This document shows, one piece after another, positions 46,528 to 55,897 of a stretch of DNA of 64,000 bases (position 1 is the stretch's first letter; each line of letters opens with the position of its first letter). Below the pieces are notes generated by a model, which saw nothing but the letters and a program-made list of their open reading frames with translations, was not told the origin of the DNA and made no database searches. Source of the DNA: Vibrio barjaei (GTDB lineage: Bacteria > Pseudomonadota > Gammaproteobacteria > Enterobacterales > Vibrionaceae); assembly GCF_001639065.2 (NCBI RefSeq), contig NZ_LQXO02000033.1:62001-126000 (forward strand), written 5' to 3'. The position numbers and the translations under genes are program-made.

Positions 46528-47352
46528 TTAGTTGGAAACTTCAACTTCATAGGAGGTGAACTTACGAATATTGATCACGCCAGTATCAAAGATTAAATAC
46601 TGTCCTTTGATACCTTGTAACGTTCCTGTCACCACGGGCTCTTTATCAAAGTTATGCGACTTAATCTTGGTTGGATAAACTTCAACTGGATAGCTGATAG
46701 GCGTAATCACTTCGCTCAGTATTTCTATCGAATCGTCACCATATTGAGCTTTAATCTCTGCAATTTTGTCGGCGACAAGTGGTAATAGTTCTTGCGCTTT
46801 TTCTGCCAACTTCATCGGGTCACCATCTTGCTTTAATAAAGTTCTCCAGTTGGTTTTATCGGCAATATGCTTGGCAAGTTCAACTTCGATTAAGCCGGAT
46901 ATCTGACGCGTTTTAACTTTCAGAATTGGTAAACCTTGAGTTGCTCCTTGGTCAATCCAACGTGTTGGAATTTGCGTGTGTCGTGTAATACCTACTTTTA
47001 AGCTCGAGGTATTAGATAAGTAGACGAAATGATCAACCATGCAATTGGCTTCGCCCCACTCAGGCTCGCGACAAGTACCCTGGTCATAATGGCAAGTTTC
47101 AGGCTTCATAATGCACATATCGCAGCTTGCTAGCTTTTTCATGCAAACGAAACAATGGCCTTGTGAATAGCTCTTCTTTGTTTTTTTGCCACAAGAGCTA
47201 CAGAAAATGTTACCAGTATGGGTAAGGGTCAGCGTCTTTCCAATAAACGATGTGAGTTCTACTTCTTGTTCACCAACGGGTAAACGGTATTGAACTTGCG
47301 AATCTAGAGAGGCACGCATTTTGGACAGCGTACCTGAGGCTAATAGTGACAT
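46528..47352 (-). CDS. DUF2797 protein with Cys-rich zinc-like region
   Basis: A 274-residue protein. About residues 50-100 form a Cys-rich cluster (CSSCGK, CFVCMK, CDMC, CHYDQGTC) that could bind two zinc ions. From there DHFVYLSNTSSLKVGITR at about 110 has the look of the GIY-YIG-like core of DUF2797. No nuclease residue set was confirmed. The family is common in gamma-proteobacteria and uncharacterised. Ribosome and start are ordinary. The stop lies 15 bases past the terminator of the convergent PLP gene. Confidence 0.8.
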   Translation of the reverse strand: MSLLASGTLSKMRASLDSQVQYRLPVGEQEVELTSFIGKTLTLTHTGNIFCSSCGKKTKKSYSQGHCFVCMKKLASCDMCIMKPETCHYDQGTCREPEWGEANCMVDHFVYLSNTSSLKVGITRHTQIPTRWIDQGATQGLPILKVKTRQISGLIEVELAKHIADKTNWRTLLKQDGDPMKLAEKAQELLPLVADKIAEIKAQYGDDSIEILSEVITPISYPVEVYPTKIKSHNFDKEPVVTGTLQGIKGQYLIFDTGVINIRKFTSYEVEVSN

Positions 47353-47417
47353 GACATTACTCTTTTAGTTGTTTTGCCCAGTGTAGCAAAAACAAGAGTT
47401 AGAATCTGTCGAAAAAA

Positions 47418-49109
47418 CTATCGAAAGGGAGTGTGCCAATAAGTTTGAGCATGGCCATTTTTCTTTGCTTCATACATAGCTTTATCAGCCAATTGAATGA
47501 GTTCTATGGGCTGATTAGAAGATTCTGGGTAAATGGCAACGCCTATACTAAGTGATAGATTTTGATGGTGTAACCCTTCACAGCCAACGAGTCTCTCCAT
47601 CGACTGATGCAGCTTGTCGCAAATCGTATGTATGATAGTCAACTGTCTAAGATTTGAAAGCAAGATGATGAACTCGTCACCACCATGTCGACATACCAGG
47701 TCACTGCTACGCAGTTCTCCAGCCAGGACATGAGCTATTTTCTTTAAGAGTTCATCTCCGGCGTGGTGTCCGATGTTGTCGTTGACCAGTTTAAAGTTAT
47801 TAACATCAACAAACAGCAATGCAAAGTGAAGTTGATTGATTCGATGGTGTTGGATTTCGTTCTCTAACCGAACAGAAAAATCTTTTCTGTTGGGCAGGCC
47901 TGTTAAATCATCCTTGCGCGCAAGTTCTTGAAACTTTTGTTCCGAGTCCTTGAGCTTTTCATACTGGACGTTGAGATTGTTTTGAAGGTAATTGAGTGCT
48001 TGGGCAACATCTCCAATCTCGTCTCGGTGGTTATATTGATAAGGAGTGGTTTTCTTTCCTAAGGTAATTCTTTGTGCAAAGTAGGCAATATGAGTGAGGG
48101 GCAGCGTAACGTATCGAAATAGAGAAAATGAAAGTACAGATGCGATTGACAGCAATACCATAGTGGTAATCAGTACGCTTTTGATTGTGTTTTCCCGCCA
48201 TAGGCTACCGATGGAATCTTGTCTGACGTGGCCCAAAATATAGGCACTCGAAGTCTGATGGATCTGAAACTCTGCTAACGCGAAGCTTGCGTAATACAAG
48301 CTGTTATCTTTAGTGTTCGTTTTTAGTTCAAAGAAGCTTGAATGTCCGTGATTAACGGTTATCAATGTATTTGGATAGTCATTCTGGACTTGTTCAACTT
48401 TTCCTCTCATAAAACTAAACTGCTTGTCTCTGTCTGGGTGAAGCAAGTAATCTCCATTGGTGTTAGCGATCATGAACATTGTCGGGTCGTCCATTAAAGA
48501 GGTCGCTTTTTCCATTAAGGCTTTGATATCAATAGTGAACAATAAAGATGTACTTTCATCACTCTTGAGATTGAGAGGATAAACAATAAATACGTAAGGC
48601 GTAGATTCATGGTGAACGATACGGTCATAATGGGTTGAAACCGGAGAGACGTAGATTTCTCCCGTATGAATTTTTGTGGCTTCGACAAACAATGGAATAT
48701 GAGTAAGGTTGTTGAGCTCATTTGGTTCTACGGTATGTATATTTTGGTTAGACCCTGTTTGAATTCTGAGTATTTCTCTCAGTGCAGTGTTTTGGTGGAT
48801 AATCGAGACGCTGTTATAGGTTGAGTTGTTTTGAAGAAATGGAATGATGGCTGCTGCAAGCTCAGTTTTAGCATACTGTTTGTCGAGCTTATCTTTGACC
48901 AACATCGCTAACATATCATTGGTTCGCTCAATATCTTGCAGTTTCTCCTGTAAAGCGCGAGTGGCAATTCCTGTGGTTTGCACCATTTTGGCTTTGATAT
49001 TATCGGCAAGCAGTGCCTTAGAGCCTTGATAGCTTAGCCAAGCTAGAATTGAAAATGAAATTAACAACGTACATGTGAACATCAGTGTAATTTTCGTGGA
49101 AAGCTTCAT
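47418..49109 (-). CDS. membrane diguanylate cyclase with periplasmic sensor
   Basis: A 563-residue enzyme. Membrane helix 1 (7-29) and helix 2 (about 310-332) enclose a periplasmic sensor of about 280 residues, dCACHE-like. A HAMP segment (about 332-385), a coiled linker and the GGDEF domain follow. GGDEF at 476-480 is canonical, and the RxxD inhibitory site (RSSD, 467-470) is present five residues before it. It should make c-di-GMP from GTP with product inhibition. It overlaps the stop of the binding-protein gene by four bases (ATGA), so both are co-translated and likely work as one sensor. Confidence 0.92.
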   Translation of the reverse strand: MKLSTKITLMFTCTLLISFSILAWLSYQGSKALLADNIKAKMVQTTGIATRALQEKLQDIERTNDMLAMLVKDKLDKQYAKTELAAAIIPFLQNNSTYNSVSIIHQNTALREILRIQTGSNQNIHTVEPNELNNLTHIPLFVEATKIHTGEIYVSPVSTHYDRIVHHESTPYVFIVYPLNLKSDESTSLLFTIDIKALMEKATSLMDDPTMFMIANTNGDYLLHPDRDKQFSFMRGKVEQVQNDYPNTLITVNHGHSSFFELKTNTKDNSLYYASFALAEFQIHQTSSAYILGHVRQDSIGSLWRENTIKSVLITTMVLLSIASVLSFSLFRYVTLPLTHIAYFAQRITLGKKTTPYQYNHRDEIGDVAQALNYLQNNLNVQYEKLKDSEQKFQELARKDDLTGLPNRKDFSVRLENEIQHHRINQLHFALLFVDVNNFKLVNDNIGHHAGDELLKKIAHVLAGELRSSDLVCRHGGDEFIILLSNLRQLTIIHTICDKLHQSMERLVGCEGLHHQNLSLSIGVAIYPESSNQPIELIQLADKAMYEAKKNGHAQTYWHTPFR

Positions 49110-50158
49110 TGCCTCGTTCTCTTGGTATGTTCCATTACCTTGGGAAGTGGTTTACCGCTGTACACTGAATCCCACATGGCTTCACGTTTTTCTGGCGACT
49201 CTACTGGTGACAGCCATATCAACTTTTCCTTATTATCGTTTTTTGAAAACTGGTTAAGAGGACTCTGTAGTCCATGGCGCTTAGTTAGTTCAAGTTGAAC
49301 CCATGGTTCTAGCACAAAATCGATCCAGCGGTGAGCAAGCTCAGTCTGTTTTGATGTAGACAAGATGGCCCAACAATCTAACCAAGCCAATGCTCCCTCT
49401 TTTGGAACTGTATATTCAATATTGGCCCCCGTCTTTTTCAGCGAATCAACTTGTTGATGGCCAAAATTCGCAAACATGATTGATAGTTCAAAGCGATTAA
49501 ATAACTCTGTTGCTTCCTCTAGTGAACGGTAGAACGTTAACGTATTTTCTCTCAGCGATATCAGCTTTTTAGCAATGAGCTCGTCGTCTGACTTTGGAAT
49601 CTGAAAAGGATCGGGTAGCTTCAATGCCAGTGCTGCTAAACTCACATTATGTGTCCCGCCATCATATCCTAGCGCTTTGTGATGGTATTCCGGTGACCAG
49701 AAATCTTGCCAAGAAGTTGGAGCAGATTTTACACGATCGGCATTGTAGATGATTCCCATTGATGAGTAGGTATAAGGGAGGCCGTAGACCTTACCGTTAA
49801 AGGTGATTTCTGGGTTTGTTGACAGTGGAGCGAATTGATTGCTAATCCATTTACTATTTTCTATTTTGGATATGTCGATTGGAATAAATTTTCGTAATTT
49901 GATATATCGTTGTAGCTCAGAGGAATTTAGGGCAACTAGGTCATAATCTTGATTTCTATCATCAAGTTTCTCTCTTAACTGTTTGTCATTATTTACATAA
50001 GTTACTTCAATGTCGATGTTATTATTATTTTCGAAAATAGATACAATATCTGTGTCGGTATATCCATGCCAAGATAATATTTTTAAAATTCCTTTTCCGT
50101 AAACAATATGACTGAACAAGCCTATGCACAAAATTAGTGCAATATAAATGTGTCTCAT
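49106..50158 (-). CDS. PotD-like periplasmic substrate-binding protein
   Basis: A 350-residue exported protein: signal peptide to about residue 22, then an ABC-type binding fold. The start ILSWHGYTDTDIVSIFENN resembles PotD-type polyamine binders, and the middle has YGLPYTYSSMGIIYNADRV and PTSWQDFWSPEYH. It is not next to any ABC permease genes. Overlap with a diguanylate cyclase recalls NspS/MbaA in V. cholerae, where a PotD-like protein reports norspermidine to a membrane c-di-GMP enzyme. The ligand here is unknown, and the resemblance is by arrangement and fold only. Confidence 0.8.
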   Translation of the reverse strand: MRHIYIALILCIGLFSHIVYGKGILKILSWHGYTDTDIVSIFENNNNIDIEVTYVNNDKQLREKLDDRNQDYDLVALNSSELQRYIKLRKFIPIDISKIENSKWISNQFAPLSTNPEITFNGKVYGLPYTYSSMGIIYNADRVKSAPTSWQDFWSPEYHHKALGYDGGTHNVSLAALALKLPDPFQIPKSDDELIAKKLISLRENTLTFYRSLEEATELFNRFELSIMFANFGHQQVDSLKKTGANIEYTVPKEGALAWLDCWAILSTSKQTELAHRWIDFVLEPWVQLELTKRHGLQSPLNQFSKNDNKEKLIWLSPVESPEKREAMWDSVYSGKPLPKVMEHTKRTRQ

Positions 50159-50501
50159 GAGAATGCCTAGGTTAATTAACTTTCAAGATTATATGAATCA
50201 GTCAGTTCTAATTTCAAATTATTAGTCTGGTATTAAACGAAAGTTTATTAATATAGTTATCAAAATGCGATTTGCATCACAAATCTGCCTATTTTTGTGA
50301 TATATTGCATATAAACTATGCAATTTTTATGCAATTGGTCTCAAAAAGTGGAACAAGTGTGGTTGGTTGGGGTTAGCCGAGCATTTTGTAAATAAAGTGT
50401 CAGAAATAGGTCTAATATCGAAGTCGGCAATATTTAAATAATCCCTTTGCCATTCTTATTTATTAAATTAATGACAGGATAAATAACCGTCTGAGGTTAA
50501 C
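50159..50501. other. divergent regulatory region, sensor and secretion operons
   Basis: No gene is seen. The region separates the binding protein/cyclase operon (minus) from the type I secretion operon (plus). It holds the repeat cluster at 50271-50335. I could not fix a promoter for either side with confidence. Confidence 0.5.
50271..50335. promoter_or_regulatory. heptamer repeat cluster, candidate operator
   Basis: Three exact copies of ATGCAAT or its complement: 50304-50310 (ATTGCAT), 50318-50324 and 50329-50335. The last two start 11 bases apart, near one helical turn; the first two form a perfect inverted repeat over a 7-base spacer. A near-copy TTTGCAT sits at 50271-50277. Overlapping it, ATCACAAA and TTTGTGAT (50276-50301) make another perfect repeat over 10 bases. 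Confidence 0.45.
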
Positions 50502-52211
50502 ATGATGTCTACTTTAAGCAAGGATGCTGGTAGTTTTAATAATACGCAGTACTTTAAAATAAACAAGAAAGTTCTTATTTTTATTACCGTAGTTTCTATT
50601 GCGGTAAATGTCCTTTTTCTTGTGCTTCCTTTATTTTCGATGCAAGTTTTTGATCGTGTTCTTTCTTCCGAAAGTCGCGAAACGCTTGTAATGCTTGCAA
50701 TAGTTGCATTGTTCCTCTTATCTATTCAAGCACTACTCGATTGGGTTCGCGGGCAAGTAATGTTGCGTTATGGATATGGTGTTGAGCAACAATCCGCAGA
50801 CTTCGCCTTTAATGTTTCTATGCTCAAGTCACAGCAAAGCAATGGAATATTCAGTCAATCTCTAACTGATTTATCTCGAGTTAAAGAAACTCTCACTTCT
50901 CCTGGGATCTTTGCGTTATTTGATGCTCCATTTGCACCCGTTTTTTTAGCGGTCATGTATCTCATGCACCCGCTGCTTGGACACTTTGCGTTAGCAGGCG
51001 CAACGGTTCTCTTTGTTATATCGATCATAAGTATGATAGTGACGAAGCGCTTGCAGAATAATGCAAGCCAACATGCGAGTACGTTCAATACATTAACTAG
51101 TGATTGGCTTAAAAACGCTGAGATTGTTCAAGCATTAGGTATGAATGACAACTTGGTCGCGAAGTGGCGTAAGGAATCAATAAACCCCACAGTAGATAAA
51201 GCGAACGCAGACAGAATTTCTCGAGCGATTTTAGCACTTGCTAAGTATGCTCGGATGCTGTTGCAAATTGGTGTGCTATGCGTTTCGGTCATTCTGGTAT
51301 TAGAGAACGAAGTTGGTGCGGGTGTATTGATTGCCGCTTCGATGATTATGAGCCGAGTTTTAGCGCCAGTTGAGCAGGCGATCCATAACTGGCAAAGCTG
51401 GCTAGAAGGTTGGAAAGCACATCAAAGATTACGCAAGTCTTATCTCGAACAACCAAAAGAAGTCGTCGAATTACCAAAGATTAAAGGCGCAGTCGGATTC
51501 GACAAAGTTTTCTTAGGTCACCAAGGCAGTGAGAAGCCGTTGCTCGAAGATGTTACTTTTTCCATTCCTGCTGGTGCATCGGTAGCTATTGTTGGAGGTA
51601 GCGGTGTAGGCAAATCAACATTGGTCAAAGCTGTTCTAGGTTTGGTTAAACCGGTAAGCGGTGAGGTACGCATTGATGGCGCAACACTTAACCAGCGCCA
51701 AGTATCAGAATTAGGGAGGCAAGTTGGCTATGTTTCCCAAAATAGTCAGTTGCTATCGGGCACGATTGCGCAAAATATTTGCCGATTCGACGAGAATGTT
51801 GAGGCGAAGGACATCGTCGATGCAGCCAAATTAGCTGGTGTTCACGAGATGATTCTGTCACTCCCAAATGGCTATCAAACACTGGTTGGTGCACTAGGAA
51901 TCCGATTGTCTGGCGGACAACAGCAACGAATTGCCTTGGCTCGTGCGCTTTATACAAAACCAGCCTTACTTATATTGGATGAGCCCGATTCTAATCTTGA
52001 CCATCCAGGGCAGGCGGCACTGATCGATTTCATTGCTCATGCACATCACAAGCAAATTACCGTCATTGTCATTTCACACCGTATGTCGATTATTCAGCAT
52101 ACCAGCTTATGCATGATGTTAGGTGAAGGACGCCTCCAGCAATACGGTAAAACGACCGAGATCTTAAAAATTCCTACATCGTCAGCAAACAGCATAGGGA
52201 GTGTGTCATGA
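50502..52211 (+). CDS. type I secretion ABC transporter (PrtD/LapB-like)
   Basis: A 569-residue type I secretion ATPase without an N-terminal peptidase-like domain. Membrane helices span about 25-310, followed by the ATPase domain with Walker A GGSGVGKST, signature RLSGGQQQR, Walker B LLILDEPDS and H-loop ISHRM. It powers export of the RTX protein encoded two genes downstream. Two ATG codons in tandem follow a GAGG ribosome site. The stop overlaps the adaptor gene by four bases. Confidence 0.92.
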   Translation: MMSTLSKDAGSFNNTQYFKINKKVLIFITVVSIAVNVLFLVLPLFSMQVFDRVLSSESRETLVMLAIVALFLLSIQALLDWVRGQVMLRYGYGVEQQSADFAFNVSMLKSQQSNGIFSQSLTDLSRVKETLTSPGIFALFDAPFAPVFLAVMYLMHPLLGHFALAGATVLFVISIISMIVTKRLQNNASQHASTFNTLTSDWLKNAEIVQALGMNDNLVAKWRKESINPTVDKANADRISRAILALAKYARMLLQIGVLCVSVILVLENEVGAGVLIAASMIMSRVLAPVEQAIHNWQSWLEGWKAHQRLRKSYLEQPKEVVELPKIKGAVGFDKVFLGHQGSEKPLLEDVTFSIPAGASVAIVGGSGVGKSTLVKAVLGLVKPVSGEVRIDGATLNQRQVSELGRQVGYVSQNSQLLSGTIAQNICRFDENVEAKDIVDAAKLAGVHEMILSLPNGYQTLVGALGIRLSGGQQQRIALARALYTKPALLILDEPDSNLDHPGQAALIDFIAHAHHKQITVIVISHRMSIIQHTSLCMMLGEGRLQQYGKTTEILKIPTSSANSIGSVS

Positions 52212-53512
52212 AACTAAATCATTCAGAGACATCTCGTTCGTTCAATCTCTCTTTGACCAACTTCATTCTGTTTGGTTGGCTGGTATTGTTGGTTTGCTTT
52301 ATTGGAATTGGCTATTGGAGCTATAGCGCACCATTAAGTTCAGCCTCGTTGGCACCGGGGAAATTGGTGACAGAGCTCGAGAATCAGAAAGTGCAACATC
52401 ATACCGGAGGGGTAGTCGAAACGCTTCTCGTCAAAGAGGGTCAGCGTGTTGAAAAAGGCGACTTGTTACTGGTGCTCTCGGATCCATTGCTTGTTAGCCA
52501 ACTCGAACAACTGAATCAAAAACGTTTTATCGTCCAAGCTCGCCTAGCTCGAATTGACGCAGAGCTTTCAGGAGAGGCGCTTAATTGGGGGAACGAGGAG
52601 AACCTGACTCCGATTCAAAGTCAGATACGTCGTGATCAAGCATCACTATTGAACCAGAATCGTCTGATTCATAAAGAACAAATGATGTCACTTCGCCAGC
52701 AAATGGCTCAATCAGAGAATGACAGAGACAGCTACAAGGCTTGGCTTTCAAGCGATGAACATTCTCTGACATTGCTCAACGAAGAAATCGAAGCGAACTC
52801 TGCTCTATTAGAAAAAGGGTATGTATCGAAAGTTGCCTTTCTTGAACTAAAGAGAGAGTACTCAAGCTTGGTGGCAAAAATAGCTGAGCATCGTACTCGA
52901 ATCAAAAGAACCAATAACAAAGTTGCTGAGCTTGAATCCCAAGTGGACGCACTAAAAATAGACTTTATGCGTACCGCTCAAGAGAAAAAGCAAGAGCTAG
53001 TTTCGGAAGAGCAAGCAATCTTAAAACAGCTAAAAGCGTCTAATACGTTAAACGACCGCATAGAAGTACGCGCTCCAGTTGGAGGCGATGTGATTAATCT
53101 CGTTATTCACACTCAAGGTGGTGTTGTTGCTCCAACGAGTACGATACTGGAGATCGTCCCCAATAACACCCGAGTGGTCGCAAGTGTCAACATTCAACCC
53201 AAGGATATCGAATCGGTGTATGAAGGTTTGTCGGCAAACATCCGCCTGACTTCATACAGCTTTCGACAAGTCCCAGCGGTCACAGGTGAGCTTATACACC
53301 TCTCCGCGGACAGCATCGTAGATGAGCGGCTAGGCGGTCATTTCTATCAAGGAAAGATAGCCCTCGATGCAACGGAGCTTCTGGATCTCGGCTTAGATCT
53401 GAAACCGGGTATGCCGGTAGAAGCACAAATAGTACTAGAGGAACGCACTGTTCTCGATTATCTACTTTCTCCGCTGATACAGAGTATGGAGAAAGGGATG
53501 AGAGAGATCTAA
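52208..53512 (+). CDS. type I secretion membrane-fusion protein (HlyD family)
   Basis: A 434-residue adaptor. One N-terminal membrane segment (about 20-42, FGWLVLLVCFIGIGYW) precedes a lipoyl-type half-motif (GGVVETLLVKEGQRVEKGD), a long helical hairpin (about 85-265) and a beta-domain (RAPVGGDVINLVIHTQGGVV). It links the ABC transporter to an outer-membrane channel. No TolC-like gene lies in the window, so the chromosomal TolC is presumably used. Start overlaps the transporter stop (ATGA). Confidence 0.92.
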   Translation: MKLNHSETSRSFNLSLTNFILFGWLVLLVCFIGIGYWSYSAPLSSASLAPGKLVTELENQKVQHHTGGVVETLLVKEGQRVEKGDLLLVLSDPLLVSQLEQLNQKRFIVQARLARIDAELSGEALNWGNEENLTPIQSQIRRDQASLLNQNRLIHKEQMMSLRQQMAQSENDRDSYKAWLSSDEHSLTLLNEEIEANSALLEKGYVSKVAFLELKREYSSLVAKIAEHRTRIKRTNNKVAELESQVDALKIDFMRTAQEKKQELVSEEQAILKQLKASNTLNDRIEVRAPVGGDVINLVIHTQGGVVAPTSTILEIVPNNTRVVASVNIQPKDIESVYEGLSANIRLTSYSFRQVPAVTGELIHLSADSIVDERLGGHFYQGKIALDATELLDLGLDLKPGMPVEAQIVLEERTVLDYLLSPLIQSMEKGMREI

Positions 53513-53586
53513 TGAGTAAACCATCATAGATTACATGGATATCTCAAACAGAGATAAGTGCACATAACAACAAAGGAAGGCAAAAA

Positions 53587-55800
53587 ATGGCATCGGACGG
53601 ATATAACACTATCGTTCTCGATCACAGGAACAACTTCAAGACAGGCGGTCTCGGAGACGATCATATCTTAGGTAAACAAGGAAATGACACTGTCAATGGC
53701 CAACGGGGAAACGATATTCTTGAAGGAAATCGTGGCGATGACAAGGTAAACGGTGAAGGCGGTGATGACCTTATTTTTGGTGGTGTAGGCAATGATACCG
53801 TTTCGGGAGGTAGTGGCGCAGACGTGTTCTCTATGAGAATACTTCGAGGAGGTGATAACGTAATTAAGGATTTCGAGTTAGGTGAAGATTCGCTCCAACT
53901 GGTCTTCAACAGACGACATTTTGTTTTGGAGAATGATATCGTAGAAGCAAAGCTGTCTTCCAAGTTCGACGGCGATGTTCTTGAGAGCAAGGTAGAAGCT
54001 CGTGAGGGCAAAATAGAGGCTAAGCTAGATAGTCAAGTATCGAGAATAACGGATAAACTCGATAAGAAGATTGGTTTTGATTCAGAAAAGGTAACAGATG
54101 CGAATAGCTTTGTTGAAGAGTCTATTCAAAATCACATGACGATAACATCGAATGGCAGTGATTTGGTACTTACGTTTTTAGGTGATACTAATTTAGGAAC
54201 AAGTATTACACTCAACGGCTTAGCTGCGGATCCATCTATTCAAAATCTACTGACGCTGTTAGATGGTCAACCTGATAATGCGGCAATTATCGCTCGACTC
54301 ACCGACCCTAGTTGTACTTATGGAACAAGTATTGCGGACGAATTACAGGGGACTTCTGAGGACGATTGCATCGATGCTTTAGCGGGTGATGATGTTATAT
54401 TTGGCGCTGGAGGTAACGATAAAATCAACGGCGGCGAAGGTATAGATACCGTAGGTTTCAGTGGTTCAGTCCTAGATTATAACTTCCAGACTTATGGATT
54501 TATAAAGGTAACGGATACTGTAAACGAGCGAGATGGTGTTGATCACCTTTCTAACTTTGAGAAACTTGCCTTTGATGAAGGCACGTTCACTTGGATGCGT
54601 GGTCACAACGCTGGTGACAATCTGACCGCGCATGATGGTGTTGATACTATAATGGTTGGCATGCATGGTCATGACACGCTGAATGGTGGCACTGGTAACG
54701 ATGTTCTTCTTGGCGACAATGGTACGAATTTCCACTATCAGGGAGGAAATGACGTACTGAATGGCGGTGCTGGCAATGACATTTTAGTCGGAGGCGCAGG
54801 TAACGATACGCTCAATGGTGGGGAAGGGGAAGATACTGCTGCTTTCAGCGGCTCGGTAACTGAATACCACTTCATGAATCGCTTGACTGTAGTCGATAAA
54901 GTCTCTGATCGAGATGGTACAGATCAACTTAAAGAGATTGAAAATGCAGCATTTTCCGACGGCACTTATGCCCTTAAAATTGGGCACAACGCTTATGACA
55001 ATTTAGTGGCGCAAGATGGTGTTGATACTTTATTGGTTGGTGCTGATGGCGATGACAAGCTTACCGGTGGAACTGGAAATGATGTCCTAATTGGTGATAA
55101 CAGTATTGAGGACACCTACAATGCCGGGAATGATACTCTAGATGGTGGTGCTGGGAGCGACATCATTCTTGCTGGCGGTGGTGATGACTACATTCGAGCG
55201 GATGAATATGCTCCAGCTCATCTTGCTATCCATGCAGAAAGTGACGTAATCAACGGTGGTGATGGTGTAGATACGCTTTGGTACAACGATACTTTCAAGA
55301 ATGCAGATTCGCTAAACGTAAAGGTTGTTGATGAAGATACCTTTAGCGTTGACACCATGTTGGCTGGCAGCGTTACGTCAACAGACACGGTTACCAGTGT
55401 AGAAGTACTATACGGTACTCGTGGAGATGATGTGATTGACTTTAGCGGGCTAGGGCATGGAATGACCTACAACGACAAGTCGAGTGGAGCGGGACAAGAT
55501 GAGGTTACAGGTTCCGATTACAATGACATTATTAAAGTCATGCATGGTGATGACACGGTTTATGCCAGTAACGGTCAAGATTACGTTGACGGTGGACACG
55601 GTCAGGATAAGTTATTGTTCGATGCAGCTACGGCGCATATTCATGTTGAAGCGAATGGCCCTGCCTATAAGCAGGAATATAAGGTTTATGATAGCTCTCT
55701 AGTTGTGAACAATGATACGGATATTGATAACGATATATTTACCATCGTTAAAAATGTGGAACAAGTTCACGGTAACGATGGCTATATTGATATCCTATAA
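53587..55800 (+). CDS. RTX calcium-binding secreted protein
   Basis: A 737-residue, very acidic protein without a signal peptide, so likely the cargo of the type I system just upstream. RTX repeats (GGxGxDx type) occur at the N-terminus (about 19-80), the middle (about 265-290, 360-410, 485-530) and near 650-675. A repeated block of about 96 residues occurs twice, at 283-378 and 412-505. Residues 119-181 form a charged helical segment set inside a typical RTX end domain. Only two Cys (243, 261) occur. No catalytic or adhesin domain is recognised. AAGGAAGG lies before the ATG. Confidence 0.9.
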   Translation: MASDGYNTIVLDHRNNFKTGGLGDDHILGKQGNDTVNGQRGNDILEGNRGDDKVNGEGGDDLIFGGVGNDTVSGGSGADVFSMRILRGGDNVIKDFELGEDSLQLVFNRRHFVLENDIVEAKLSSKFDGDVLESKVEAREGKIEAKLDSQVSRITDKLDKKIGFDSEKVTDANSFVEESIQNHMTITSNGSDLVLTFLGDTNLGTSITLNGLAADPSIQNLLTLLDGQPDNAAIIARLTDPSCTYGTSIADELQGTSEDDCIDALAGDDVIFGAGGNDKINGGEGIDTVGFSGSVLDYNFQTYGFIKVTDTVNERDGVDHLSNFEKLAFDEGTFTWMRGHNAGDNLTAHDGVDTIMVGMHGHDTLNGGTGNDVLLGDNGTNFHYQGGNDVLNGGAGNDILVGGAGNDTLNGGEGEDTAAFSGSVTEYHFMNRLTVVDKVSDRDGTDQLKEIENAAFSDGTYALKIGHNAYDNLVAQDGVDTLLVGADGDDKLTGGTGNDVLIGDNSIEDTYNAGNDTLDGGAGSDIILAGGGDDYIRADEYAPAHLAIHAESDVINGGDGVDTLWYNDTFKNADSLNVKVVDEDTFSVDTMLAGSVTSTDTVTSVEVLYGTRGDDVIDFSGLGHGMTYNDKSSGAGQDEVTGSDYNDIIKVMHGDDTVYASNGQDYVDGGHGQDKLLFDAATAHIHVEANGPAYKQEYKVYDSSLVVNNDTDIDNDIFTIVKNVEQVHGNDGYIDIL
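54433..54720 (+). repeat. RTX protein block, copy 1
   Basis: Codons for residues 283-378. Shared marks with copy 2 are FSGSVxxYxF, xRDGxDxL, GHNAxDNL, DGVDTxxVG and GGTGNDVLxGDN. Confidence 0.75.
54820..55101 (+). repeat. RTX protein block, copy 2
   Basis: Codons for residues 412-505, aligned to copy 1 about 129 residues earlier, with a two-residue length difference. Copies are about half identical, so the duplication is old. Confidence 0.75.
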
Positions 55801-55825
55801 AGCTCTAGTTTAAAGAGTGTCGTAT

Positions 55826-55857
55826 GGGCCCTAGATATTTTATCAGGGCCCTTTTTA
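55826..55857 (+). terminator. T1SS/RTX operon terminator
   Basis: GGGCCCT and AGGGCCC arms around a 12-base loop, followed by TTTTTAATG. Confidence 0.8.
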
Positions 55858-55897
55858 ATGGAGATACTTGTAAAGTTGTCAAAAGGAACGTGGACTT

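Noticed and set aside
54472..54735. Minus-strand frames inside the RTX gene
   Set aside because: Shadows of the repetitive Gly/Asp codons in the RTX frame.
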